Of a stretch of DNA of 64,000 nucleotides, positions 32,201-41,575 are shown piece after piece (the first letter of the stretch is position 1; every line of letters starts with the position of its first letter). The stretch lies in assembly GCA_004764695.1 (NCBI GenBank), contig SMSO01000031.1:7497261-7561260 (forward strand), in the 5' to 3' direction. This stretch comes from Schizochytrium sp. TIO01 (taxonomy: Eukaryota; Sar; Bigyra; Thraustochytrida; Thraustochytriidae). A model generated the notes under the pieces. It saw nothing but the letters and a program-made list of their open reading frames with translations, searched no databases and was not told the DNA's origin. A program made the position numbers and the translations under genes.

Positions 32201-32694
32201 CCGTCTTTATTCTTTTTTGCGGAGGAAGGGGGTGAATTTATTTTATTTCGTGCTTCGACAATAAGAGCGAGCACTTGCTCGTCACGAGCTCTGGATTCCT
32301 GTTTTTCGTATAAAACTGCAGCTAACCATTTAGTGAAGCGTTCAAAGTTTTCTCGTGGCGCAGGATGGAGCAGGAGAGAGAACGCAGCATAAGGAAAAAA
32401 ATCAGGACGGCGTGAGTCCAGCATCTTTACTCTACCTACTTCCTGTATGCAAATTTTCAAATTCTCAGTGTCCCGCGCGTCATGAGGTAACGAATTTTTC
32501 ACAAAAACCGACAAAACCCACCGCATACTTTCGTACATTCGTTTGTCCTGACGAGAAACGTGCTTTTTATTCGCGGCAGAACAATCGAAATAACTTATCC
32601 ACCTGTGATATTTAGCAAGACCTCCATCAGGTTCCTGGTATAGCGTTTGCAGGTAGCGCAAAATTTCATCCACGAACTCTCCTCCTCCTTGCAT
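29254..32694 (-). CDS. Gene D, main part: helical domain end, TIR/HET-like, TPR and receiver-like protein
   Basis: A 1146-codon frame that continues the 525-codon frame upstream after a -1 shift near 32680. Residues: second half of the shared helical domain 6-130, with FVDEILRYLQTLY (7-19, matching WRNQVVIYLTELY of gene A) and KWLAAVLYE (122-130); basic KRLRK 179-183; weak hydrophobic segment about 231-257; acidic linker; GVSLDFL 351-357; TIR/HET-like domain about 463-580, with WFGDPTDYVCHAW 465-477, YFWIDFCALPQ 501-511 and WCWFE 559-563 (E563 at the possible catalytic position); RMLGDLF 749-755; TPR-like repeats about 690-950; receiver-like region about 998-1123 starting RILVLDS, where the phosphoacceptor column reads IMAEDF, so it may be inactive. 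The full protein would be about 1634 residues. Confidence 0.85.
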   Translation of the reverse strand: MQGGGEFVDEILRYLQTLYQEPDGGLAKYHRWISYFDCSAANKKHVSRQDKRMYESMRWVLSVFVKNSLPHDARDTENLKICIQEVGRVKMLDSRRPDFFPYAAFSLLLHPAPRENFERFTKWLAAVLYEKQESRARDEQVLALIVEARNKINSPPSSAKKNKDGGGQSGSQSNTNGNKRLRKDSSPNDSLEEPPAHSLQALREGASPVDSFQVPPKLTARSFAARISGQFRSLLSYFNVMYLVSGGLNMLLKLLRNISAHSTESLEVEVEDHQLLETPATQDRVSVEEGSNNRDDYSSDEDEWNSESDLDTSLEATNARRASNRGRLISMYSSSSCGGSEPCTLRKESCGVSLDFLNLLKRFFEKHVDISQINTYDIVCGPRQQTTSGADVDGAQHTSSVSDRDENCVWCISRLTRTGTAPGSVVDGDSRKSLVNHLHTEAARPLKQQLLAFAKTESEQDTETWFGDPTDYVCHAWSMPFEELVDALTSSREKNKRASTYFWIDFCALPQRNMQLVENGAEDNRSMDQHLFKTIGSISNSVTVVVDKWRQPAVLYRRWCWFEIFIAIEKGIDLRLALPRKEYESLKKFTTGYNLNQDANVVGVIKGILSQTSFVAAKCSLQSDSSFIEDFLLANGRSLEDLDSRIRGGVLRMLMSPAEAQLKTHRGTKDAEKFLSLLGPELDILSRADAVATLAPSFTITGDNKRGLKIFDSTICDVRDEIQRKSLGSSLNLQPLNIVLARLLTSKGRMLGDLFDPAFIDQAVQSLQQAIEVMHKNGDHVVYLQQYFIARPLVNHHLKVSRRQHATRNLKNDLKLAKEMLASAVNFLTSQDRLPSEFAAILVHLAKVYDLEGSHPIGEVDSLFNQALDIQIRKLGKCDARIGMTKMCRGTSLLWNARYANALDVYTDAIYLMERGSFAGNAPASYLISTLCKVSMCYDQLCKEKDAEVTALRADECRYITSTAEPIILKLSKHKRSSLEAKYLMYGDLRYWVMARVKRILVLDSQSERLHKVKFEMEKVCNLVDTVSTLEGAVEKVSDSHIYAAVIMAEDFPLTPDNKLCAYLNEQSQFKEKQLPYAPTYVYAVSRSTANVAAQDDNGLHLIDTEMHKLESLPKVVREYLNTMASSFWDQNALGPYTPHLQNFAL

Positions 32695-34172
32695 AAAGAA
32701 ACATCAGCCAAAATAGACTCAAGACAGAGATCTGGTGGTGTCTCTTTTGTTGTCTTTGGAGAAAAAACAATGTTTTTCACGAGAATTTTCAAATCTTGGG
32801 ATGGGTCTGTCATGTTTTCAGAGTTGTTGTGTTCTGAACTAGACACAATATCATATACCGCACGGTCAAGCTCCAAGCTTGCATTGAGCCGATTCGCAGT
32901 AGACACAGACACACTACGACCATCAGCGTAGTAGACAGAAAGAAACCCGTCGAGAACCAATTCTGAGGAGTCACAACATTTCGCGAAAAGTTGTGAAGCA
33001 TAGATGTGCTGAGCACGTGCGTTGACTTTCTCCGAATTACAATCCTGGTCGCAGGGCAGGTGTCCGTCGATTGGAAACAGTTCTAATCGATTTAACTTGT
33101 AGTAGACGTTTCCTGCACGGCTATTCATAGAGATATTTTCGTTAATTACTTCAAAGTTCCATCTAAGTCCCATGCTATTGACATTGTGAAGCTCAGAGAC
33201 AGGATTTCTCCTGGAAGTATTTGGTCCTTGGCGATGCTGGGATGAGGGCACATTAGTGCTATCAATCCCAGAAGCATGGTTTTCTCGAGTATCTCTGGGG
33301 CCCAAACCTTGTACAAGGTTTTCTGTGGATCCCGAGAACCCATAGCTATGAGCATTTCCTCCGGCGCTTCGACCCGCACAAACATATTCCCGTCGAGGAG
33401 GTCCAGCTTGTTGTTGCTCGAGGGCGGATGCGTTGAGATAAGAATCATGTCTTTCATCATCATAGGGACTTCCTGTCAAGTCTTCAGGTTGGGATAGTAC
33501 AGGTAGGGGTTGATTCTGGGATGAGGGCACATAAGTGCTATCAATCCCAGAAGCATGGTTTTCTCGAGTATCTCTGGGGCCCAAACCTTGTACAAGGTTT
33601 TCTGTGGATCCCGAGAACCCATAGCTATGAGCATTCCCTCCGGCGCTTCGACCCGCAGAAACATATTCCCGTCGAGGAGGTCCATCTTGCTGTTGGTCGA
33701 AGGTGGATGCGTTAGGATAAGTACCATGTCTTTCATCATCATCATCGAGAATTTCTGTCCAGTCTTTACCATTCTGGGATGCAGTACTAGGTAGGTCATT
33801 TCGAGCAACGGCTGAGGTATTTTGCAAATTTTCATAACATTCTGCTTCGGAAAAAAGCAGCCCATCATTTGAATTTGTGAAATCAATACACCCAACGTAT
33901 CCATCCTGAATAGAAGAGTCTGAATTGGATAGTTCATGTCGAGCATAGGGGTCATGAACTCCCTCAGGTGGGTACAAGACTTGGAAAATGTCTTGTTCAT
34001 GTTGAGCACGGGCGCCATAAGCATGGCCTCCATCGTTGGAAGGCATGACTGGGTTCATGTTTTGTATATTTATATTTTCAGCATGCCCGTCTTCTCCATG
34101 GCCTCTCTCATTAAAGGGGGGGGCTTCAAATGAAGCGTACGAGGTGTTACTGGTCATTGTAAATTTGCACAC
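32595..34172 (-). CDS. Gene D, N-terminal part with tandem repeats
   Basis: The leftmost codon at 34172 is GTG, and the ATG at 34157 (MTSNTSYASF, residue 6) is the likely start. The product has an acidic, Asn/Ser-rich N-terminus, then two copies of a 93-residue repeat (about residues 145-312, with GPPRREYV and ENLVQGLGPRDTREN in each). A probably beta-rich stretch at about 335-440 has no recognised family. The first half of the shared helical domain follows at about 436-498. The useful frame ends at the GAG-rich run after SLCKEEE. Beyond it the 525-codon frame gives an unrelated tail to TGA at 32595, while the -1 frame continues FVDEILRYLQTLY, as in the paralogs. That makes 32595-34172 and 29254-32694 one gene. 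Confidence 0.8.
   Translation of the reverse strand: MCKFTMTSNTSYASFEAPPFNERGHGEDGHAENINIQNMNPVMPSNDGGHAYGARAQHEQDIFQVLYPPEGVHDPYARHELSNSDSSIQDGYVGCIDFTNSNDGLLFSEAECYENLQNTSAVARNDLPSTASQNGKDWTEILDDDDERHGTYPNASTFDQQQDGPPRREYVSAGRSAGGNAHSYGFSGSTENLVQGLGPRDTRENHASGIDSTYVPSSQNQPLPVLSQPEDLTGSPYDDERHDSYLNASALEQQQAGPPRREYVCAGRSAGGNAHSYGFSGSTENLVQGLGPRDTRENHASGIDSTNVPSSQHRQGPNTSRRNPVSELHNVNSMGLRWNFEVINENISMNSRAGNVYYKLNRLELFPIDGHLPCDQDCNSEKVNARAQHIYASQLFAKCCDSSELVLDGFLSVYYADGRSVSVSTANRLNASLELDRAVYDIVSSSEHNNSENMTDPSQDLKILVKNIVFSPKTTKETPPDLCLESILADVSLCKEEESSWMKFCATCKRYTRNLMEVLLNITGG
33230..33740 (-). repeat. In-frame 279-bp tandem repeat in gene D
   Basis: Almost two copies with a period of exactly 279 bp (93 codons). 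Plus-strand GAAGCATGGT occurs at 33271 and 33550. The copies are nearly identical over most of their length, so the duplication is recent, and the frame is preserved. Confidence 0.93.
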
Positions 34173-37100
34173 TTTGGAGAAGCCCTTTCTGGGATCCTTC
34201 AGTATTTGTAGAAGTGAAGTTGCTTTCCTTTATCGCGTTCTTTCTCCACGCTCTTGAGTGCCTTCTACTCTCTATACTTTACACTTTACGCTTTCGCTTT
34301 CTTTCAGCGGAGCGTGACCAGCTAGCAGCAGGTTGTTGCTTTGGCTGCCACAATTGTCGATGCTGATCGTGTTCCAAAGTCGGTTTGCTCTATCCCATTC
34401 AACGAGGAGACTGGCGCTCGGCACCCAAGGCCTGTAGATTATATATTGCTCTCCTCTGAGGGATGTACCTTTGTTTGGATGATCTTTGGCTGCTGGCGCG
34501 CCCAGTGGCAAGGCTCTGGATCATGCTATTGGCACATGTTTTTTTTCCTTTCCTTAAAGAAAAGAATATCCTTTGAAAAGCATGTATTACTAATTGCGGA
34601 GAACAGCTGGAAAGTTCTCCCGTTTATTTTCTAAATCAAGAGTCAAACAAGGGAAACAAATCACCGGTCTCTTAGAGGTATGGATAGAATAGGTAGGTAA
34701 GGAAAAACCTTGTCTTATCACCAAGAGGCTAGCACATAATTTATTTTTAATTGGTGCTATAAATAAGGCAGGCTTTTGTAGCTATACACACCATGTTCAC
34801 TTCTTTGGCCATCAAATTTAACTCCGCCGGGCCAGAAAAGGTTGTTCCTAAAAACCGAGTGCAAGCTTACATAAAGTTATTTATGCTTAGCGCAAATAGA
34901 TAGTGTCACCTATGATGAGAGGAGATCAAAAGATTTAAACTCGGCTTTATAGACTAAATGTACTTTATAGAAATAGATTTCACTAGGCGAAGAACATAAC
35001 TCAAAAACTGCTAAATTGAATCACTTTTCATCTAATGTTGAAGTTTGTAAACATTCAACAGCAAAATGAGTACCTGGATACTATTAAGTTTAAAGGAAGA
35101 AAGGGGTAAGAAACAAATAGACGTCTAAAATGCGTGGTTTCGACAAGGAAAGTGGCCTTGCCTGAAGTTTTGAGAAACTTGATTGCATGCGACGTAAAAG
35201 TTCTCTAAGCTGACCGAGTCGGATTTGTTTCGCTAATGATAATCGTCCAAAACGAACCAAGTTAGCCTGGAGCTTCAAAAGAAGGGAGATGCATACGTTT
35301 TGGAATTGATGTGTTGAAAATTGGGAAAGGGCCGATCAAAATTGGGCATGCCTGCTCTTTGGTTTCTGATTCCTTGGACATACAATGCGGTGCTTCGGTG
35401 GAATTAAGAGGTGTGAATGATGCTGCATTTGTGGGTTTGGAGAAAGTCAGGGTCATCCGTTCATCCTCTTGAAGATTCTCTTGCTCCATTGGACAAATGG
35501 CTGTTCGTCAAGCGTGGGGCGATAAGCTGGGCCGTGAGATGTTTGAGTACAGACTAATCGAGCAACTCTCCATGTCGCACCATAACGCATATTCTCTGTT
35601 TCTCTTTCGCACTCAACTGTCGGCGCGTGCAAGGATGCTCGTTCACGTTTGGGAACATGATATTTGCAGGGTCCAAAATCGAAACGGGGACCGGCGCCCG
35701 CTCTAAGACAGTTGGCGATATTCGCTGGGGTCGCACACAACACCCTGAAGGCTAAGCTAGAAGAGCTGCAAGGGGAACTTGGAATTAGTGTTGAAAGTAA
35801 AGCTCGAAGAGAGCAACTGTGTCATAGATAAAAATGATTTAATCAAGTTCAAACACGTGATTCTTCCTCTTTTGTGAAAGCCAAAACTCATGAAGACGAA
35901 AAGCCAATCATTACCGCTCAAATTGCTGTATGCAGATCGCGGTTCATCTGTAGGAAGTCCATTGTGAATATGGCAGAGCAATATCTGAGCAACACCAAAT
36001 ATAAACCCAGGAGATGTTCCACAGATTAAAACACTTTGAAAGAAAACTCTTTGAACGAAAATAGACAGAGACAGATGAAATCTAGAGAGAGCATTTTTGC
36101 TCTTAGGTCCGCGTCAACATGCAACTAAGACATTCTTCTATCCTACCTAAACCCGTGTGTTAATATCATTTATTTTGCAAGTGCATTAGTTTGGGAGCAC
36201 AAGCAGGAGGAAACAATGTCGTGTCCAAGTATTTAAAGCATAAAAAGCATCAGAGCCAGTGATAGTGTGAGGCGAGCTTAAACAGATTTGTTTATTTTCA
36301 CTCATACCAGCAAACTTTAACTTATGTAGACTATCTGTACTGAGTGTTTCTTTTAGCTTTGTAAAGTAATAAGCAATTACTCAATGTTAAGTTCTGCGAA
36401 GCTTTTGAAGCGCACATATTTTCGCAAGCAATGTTTCGCCTTCTGTAAGGCAGAAGACGCTGAAGTAGCCCACCCTCATGGAGATTTGTGTCGAGCTTTT
36501 GATCCTGTGCGAGCGTGCATGACAAGCCGATGCTCGAATGAGCTCTGGGGTGAGTCTTCTGAGCAACAGAATCCATATCTTGCAATCAATCTCTGGCCTT
36601 GCCTATACCTTCTCAATAAGCTTTTATCGATGCATCTCAAGAGAATAGCGTCGTGTAATCACTCCATCGATTTAAGAATGGTCCATTTATTTGACTTTCG
36701 AATGTCTTTTGTAACCTATTCGATTCTGTTTGTACTCATGAGTATACCAGTGTTCACGCACTTGTTGCAGAGGGGTGAGACCAAGCTTAGTTTAGAATGA
36801 TGGTGGGAACTCAAGCGAACTTGGTTATGTTTGAGGGTGCTATTACAACTATGCGTTCTAATAAGTATGCATTGAAGGGAGATTAGTACAAGTTTACGCA
36901 TTCTCTGCTTTCTTTGAGATTACTATAGACAATTTTCACATTGTAATTATAAATTTTGGTCTTGCATTTCTGCGTAGTGCTGACGATGCGAAGGTCCTCC
37001 CTGGTCAAAGTTCAGTAACTCCTCGGTACCACTACTATAACAACTGAGGCAGCTCTTCAAGCAGCTGAGGAAGGTGTCTTTAATTCTGTTTTCCCTCTAG

Positions 37101-40100
37101 CATTAGTGTAATTTGGAACCCAGGTAATTAAGGTCGAGAATCGAAAAAGATCCCAGATGGATTATTGTAGCAAAGAAACAATATTGGGTGAGCAGCGGAA
37201 TTTTAGAGAATGACGAAACTAAGCTGTCTGCTTTGATTACTCCCGCAATAGTATTGGAGAATCGAGCAGGGGGCAATTCAAATTACACTCGTGCGATATG
37301 GTGCATTTACCGTCTCGTTAGATTACAAAGCATATCTTAAAAGAGTCGATCATCTTGCATAAATCTCGCACCGCTCAAATCGTGCTAGTAAGTGCTATAA
37401 AGCACAAGTTTATAGCTAAGGGTTTTTTTGGTCATGCTCAAAGAAGACAACTCACATGGTAGCTCGAAAATTTCAATAAATGAGTGAATATACTGTTCTA
37501 TATATCCATAAAGCGGAGCCCCTTCTTATCAAACGCAAACTTAATCGACAAGCAAACTTCTCGGGTAGCGTATAATACTTGGTCGCATTTCTTCTCAGCA
37601 ACTCGTCAGAGTGTCTTTCATTTAGTGAAACTAGCATAAGCAATACTGTGGAATTCTTTATATAAACTCTGGCGATGTGAAAGTTTTTCCCATTAAGGGA
37701 TGGAAGTCTTCAATTTCTTGATGAAATCCTAATCTACCTCCTTCTCACCATATTCAATAAGACAGCAGTGAATAACATGATTGTGGCTACCCTTAATAGC
37801 ACAGGTACTTAAAGTCTACACGTGCGTGTAGTTAAGCTGAATGTTAAACAATACCAGTCGATGCAGTTATGTGATTCGAGTATGGTTAGATATCAAGCAA
37901 GTGAGGCAAACTATTCTTCACGATGGGGTTCCTGAATATTGCAGTGAGCATGGCCAGAAAAAAAATTCCATATTGAGAGTTAACTGTCAGAACTTTTGTA
38001 AAAAAGCAGTGGTATCGCGAAAGCTTGGGTAAAAACAAAGTTTCAATTTGTTCGGGTATGGAGTTGAAAAATATTGTCACAACTCACAACATAGAAAAAC
38101 TTGAGAATTTCTTTTTATGTATTTACAACAGAAAGGAAGGAAACCATGGTACCAAAGTAGTATTACTTCAGGGTGATCTGCCTGGAGCTAAGTCAGAGGC
38201 AAATGCTTGAACGATCATTATCAAAAGAGAAGAAGGAATGGTAAAGATTTCTTTATCAATGCTTTCCAAAGTCCTTTAGGAATTGGATTGTGTTTGTCCC
38301 TCCAATTTATATTCGTTACGAATGCTTAAAGGAAAAAAACGTCTTGCAATATCGCTCGCCCTCATCTGTTTGATTGCGTACCCAAGAAAGGTAGCTCTGG
38401 CACTTAACGCACTTTTCATCAAATTTTTCAGGAGATGATTTGCGATTACGAACTGAGCTGTTTTGTATTAAAGCTACTCGAGAACGGTTGTTTCGCAATA
38501 CATAAGGAACACTTTCAGGTCTAGCTTGAACCTGAGTCGATAGTTTTCAGAGCAATATAGTGTCAAATATCGGATATCAGTGACATTTTATGCAAAATAA
38601 CTCAAGACTTGAGATGAGCTGCTGAGGTAAGTTGGAAATAATTAGTACAATTCGTTGCCATGATGGTTTGGAGATTTCAGGAAAATACATGAGAAGCCGG
38701 GAAGCTTTTTGGAAAATAAGAATTAACCTACTGATTTGAGAATCTTCCACGGGTTTTAATATGTGGGAAGTTCTTTCTTCAAGACGTTGGGGGGAGGGTT
38801 TGTTTAAAGCTAAGGAACGCAACTATCGTGACTTTAGTGAAAGGGGTGCTTGCATCGCCGCATTAAAGAAGTTGCAGACTTGAGCTTATTTCGGTTAAAT
38901 GCTCGTATGGCAGTTGCTGAAAGTACAAAAGAGGTGCGTGTCTATGCACCTTGATTTGAGAATGGTAAATATATCCCTGAAGGACATCTTGGTATTCAAC
39001 CGTCGCAAGGTAGGTACCGTCCTTTTACCACTCATAAAATGAAATAAGGCCGACAGTGGCAGGAAAGGTTGCATGTACGGTCTGTCACAATTGCCTATTA
39101 CAACACCAAGTATTACGTAAAAATATGAAGAGCTCAAACCTCGACCCATCCTCACAAATGAAGCCCAAACGAATTACCCGATTAATGACAGCACACATAG
39201 TTCACAGGTGGGTGTCATAACATAATTTTCTATTGTTTGTTCCAGATTTAAGCGCCTAAAAAGAGTTGCTGCTGTGTAAATAAACATTAAAACTAGGGGT
39301 TGCTACGACCGAGAGCAGTCAGAAGTATATTGCCATCCATACAATCAATCATCACTTTGAAGAAACTAAATCTAACGGAAAATTGATATCATCGGTACAA
39401 GTAGTGCTACCCATTTACCTAACTGTCTAACAATGCCTTATTTCTGTTGGAAGCAATTGTAGGAGGCAATGCAATGAGGTTCCGGGACATGAGACTTTGC
39501 AGTATTTCAATGCAGGCTGGTGCAGCACACAGAAGGACGCTTGCAGCAGAGTATGTCCTAAAGGCTTTTATGAACGACTCTGCCATCAATAACATTTTAA
39601 TTGAAAAACTCCTTGACACCTGTTAAACACTTCATCTGTATTTCTCCTTACGAGATTTAAAAAAGGGCATGTCCTCGAGAGGGACCTCTTGCCAAAAGCG
39701 AGCGCCAAGGATGCTACAGTTTTAAAACCGAGAAGCTAACCTGCACTTTAGTCAAAGACTGATGCATTCCCTTGAAAAAACAAAACAAAAAACAAACATT
39801 GAAGAAACGGATTAAGCCCACTGACACTGATTTCTGTTGTCTCGCCAACCTAGGGGTTTTACAAACTACGTTCAACTCAGTCAAGGTATAGATAGCTATG
39901 TACTTCATGTCGAACCTTTAAGGAAGAGTACAAACCATATCACCCCTTACGAAGCTACATGATCCCTAAATAGAGCAACGCATAGCACGAAGTGTAGCTC
40001 CATAATTCGCTCGTACGAGCAACAACGCGCAGCACGATTTGGCAGTTAACATTTCGGTGATTGAAAGCTTCAGGCAATTCAATTGAATTTGGGCCAAACT

Positions 40101-41552
40101 GGGACTTCTATCGAATGGGCTGCGAGACGGTTATCTAAATGTTTCTTTACAAGTTGGAAAAGCTCGTGATGACGTTTAAATTTAATTTAAACTAGGCCTA
40201 TACGCTGAGATCTTTTCCTGGTAGTTGTGCCAACAGACCTTTCTGACAGCCATCTGGTCCTCAATCCAGCACTCACTCTATTGATTGTGGTTTTTCACAA
40301 CCCCTCTTGATGCAGCGGAACCCAGGTGCTAATTACAATCAACTCGAACAATTTAACCACATAAGAACGTTGCCATCAGCTTTTGTAACTTAAAAAATCC
40401 TGAAAGGTGGTATATGCCTGACAATGCTTTTCTATGGTAAACCTCAAGTCAAAGCGTCATAATTTATTACTTATGCCTTGCACCTTTTGAGGAACTAAAT
40501 GAATACTTCTACTATGGGGAAAGAGAGAGCGAATCGCAGATTAAACGAGGGAACTTGACATTTTCCAGGCGTAGCTAGACCAGGACGCAGCACGGACGTT
40601 TACACCTGCCACAGAATGTACCCGCACCTTGTCCGGGTAAGGATCTAGGTGAAGGTACATGCCAGCTTAATTATATGCACTGGCTAAAAGAAGAAATCAA
40701 CCATTAAAAAAAGAAAAAAGAATGAATTATTTATTTAGACAATAAAGTTTAAATGAGTTTTATCATGGTAAAATATGCAGGGAAAATGATTTCTCTCTGC
40801 GAATGAAAGCTTTAATGAGGCAATACCTGATATTACATGAATAACATAATGATTCTTAAGTACTACTACTACCCAATGTTTGAGTCGTTTTCTTTACTTG
40901 ATTTTTTTTTTTCTCTTTTACAATATGCGAGCTTCATTTAAAAAAGAAAGAAGAAAAAGGAGAGCCTTTCTTTCAATATATTATGTAAAAATAGAAAACG
41001 AATTGTTATTCACGCTAACCAGATGAGAGAAGAACATTCTTCAGAGATCTCAGCAATCAGGTCATACCATGAGTAACACTAACCATGGCTGTGGATAGTG
41101 CACATAAAGAGGTTTTTAGAATAAGAACTTCTAAATCGTTATTACTGAGTTTGTGTGAATACCATTGAAAATGCCATTATTTGTGGACGGTATCAATTTA
41201 ACTTCAAAAATATAGGTACTCGAGAAAGAATAATACTCAAGTGATATATACTACTGTAAGTATATAGTTCGAGTTGTTTTTAAAAGGGAGAAAAAAGAAA
41301 AGAAAAAAACAATGTAGCTTCTTCTCGCTGGACAAGTGCATAATAAATACGTAATCATTCCGACAAAGTGCAGCAATTGTATACTATGTTAAGTTCACGA
41401 CATGTCTTTTTGAGGAAATTTACAGAATGGAAGTTGAGCATCAAAACAACTTCCGCGTGGCTACATTCAAAGATCTTGAAGTGTCGAAAGTGCTCGATAT
41501 CAAAAGATATGCTCAGTAGACAAAGAACTGAATAGCAGCATTTGGTTATAGC

Positions 41553-41575
41553 TTTTTTTTTTTTTTTTTTTTTTT
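41553..41575. repeat. Poly(T) tract
   Basis: About 23 T residues on plus. No adjacent retrotransposon coding sequence was recognised. Confidence 0.8.

Noticed and set aside
32640-32770. Intron joining the two frames of gene D (GTCTTGAG...TGCAAG)
   Set aside because: The length has the right phase, but splicing would create a TGA at the joint, and the paralogs align without a gap there.
9057-34172. Programmed frameshifting common to genes A, B and D
   Set aside because: The directions differ (+1, +1, -1), the sites share no sequence, and in A the extra base is visible against sister repeat copies.
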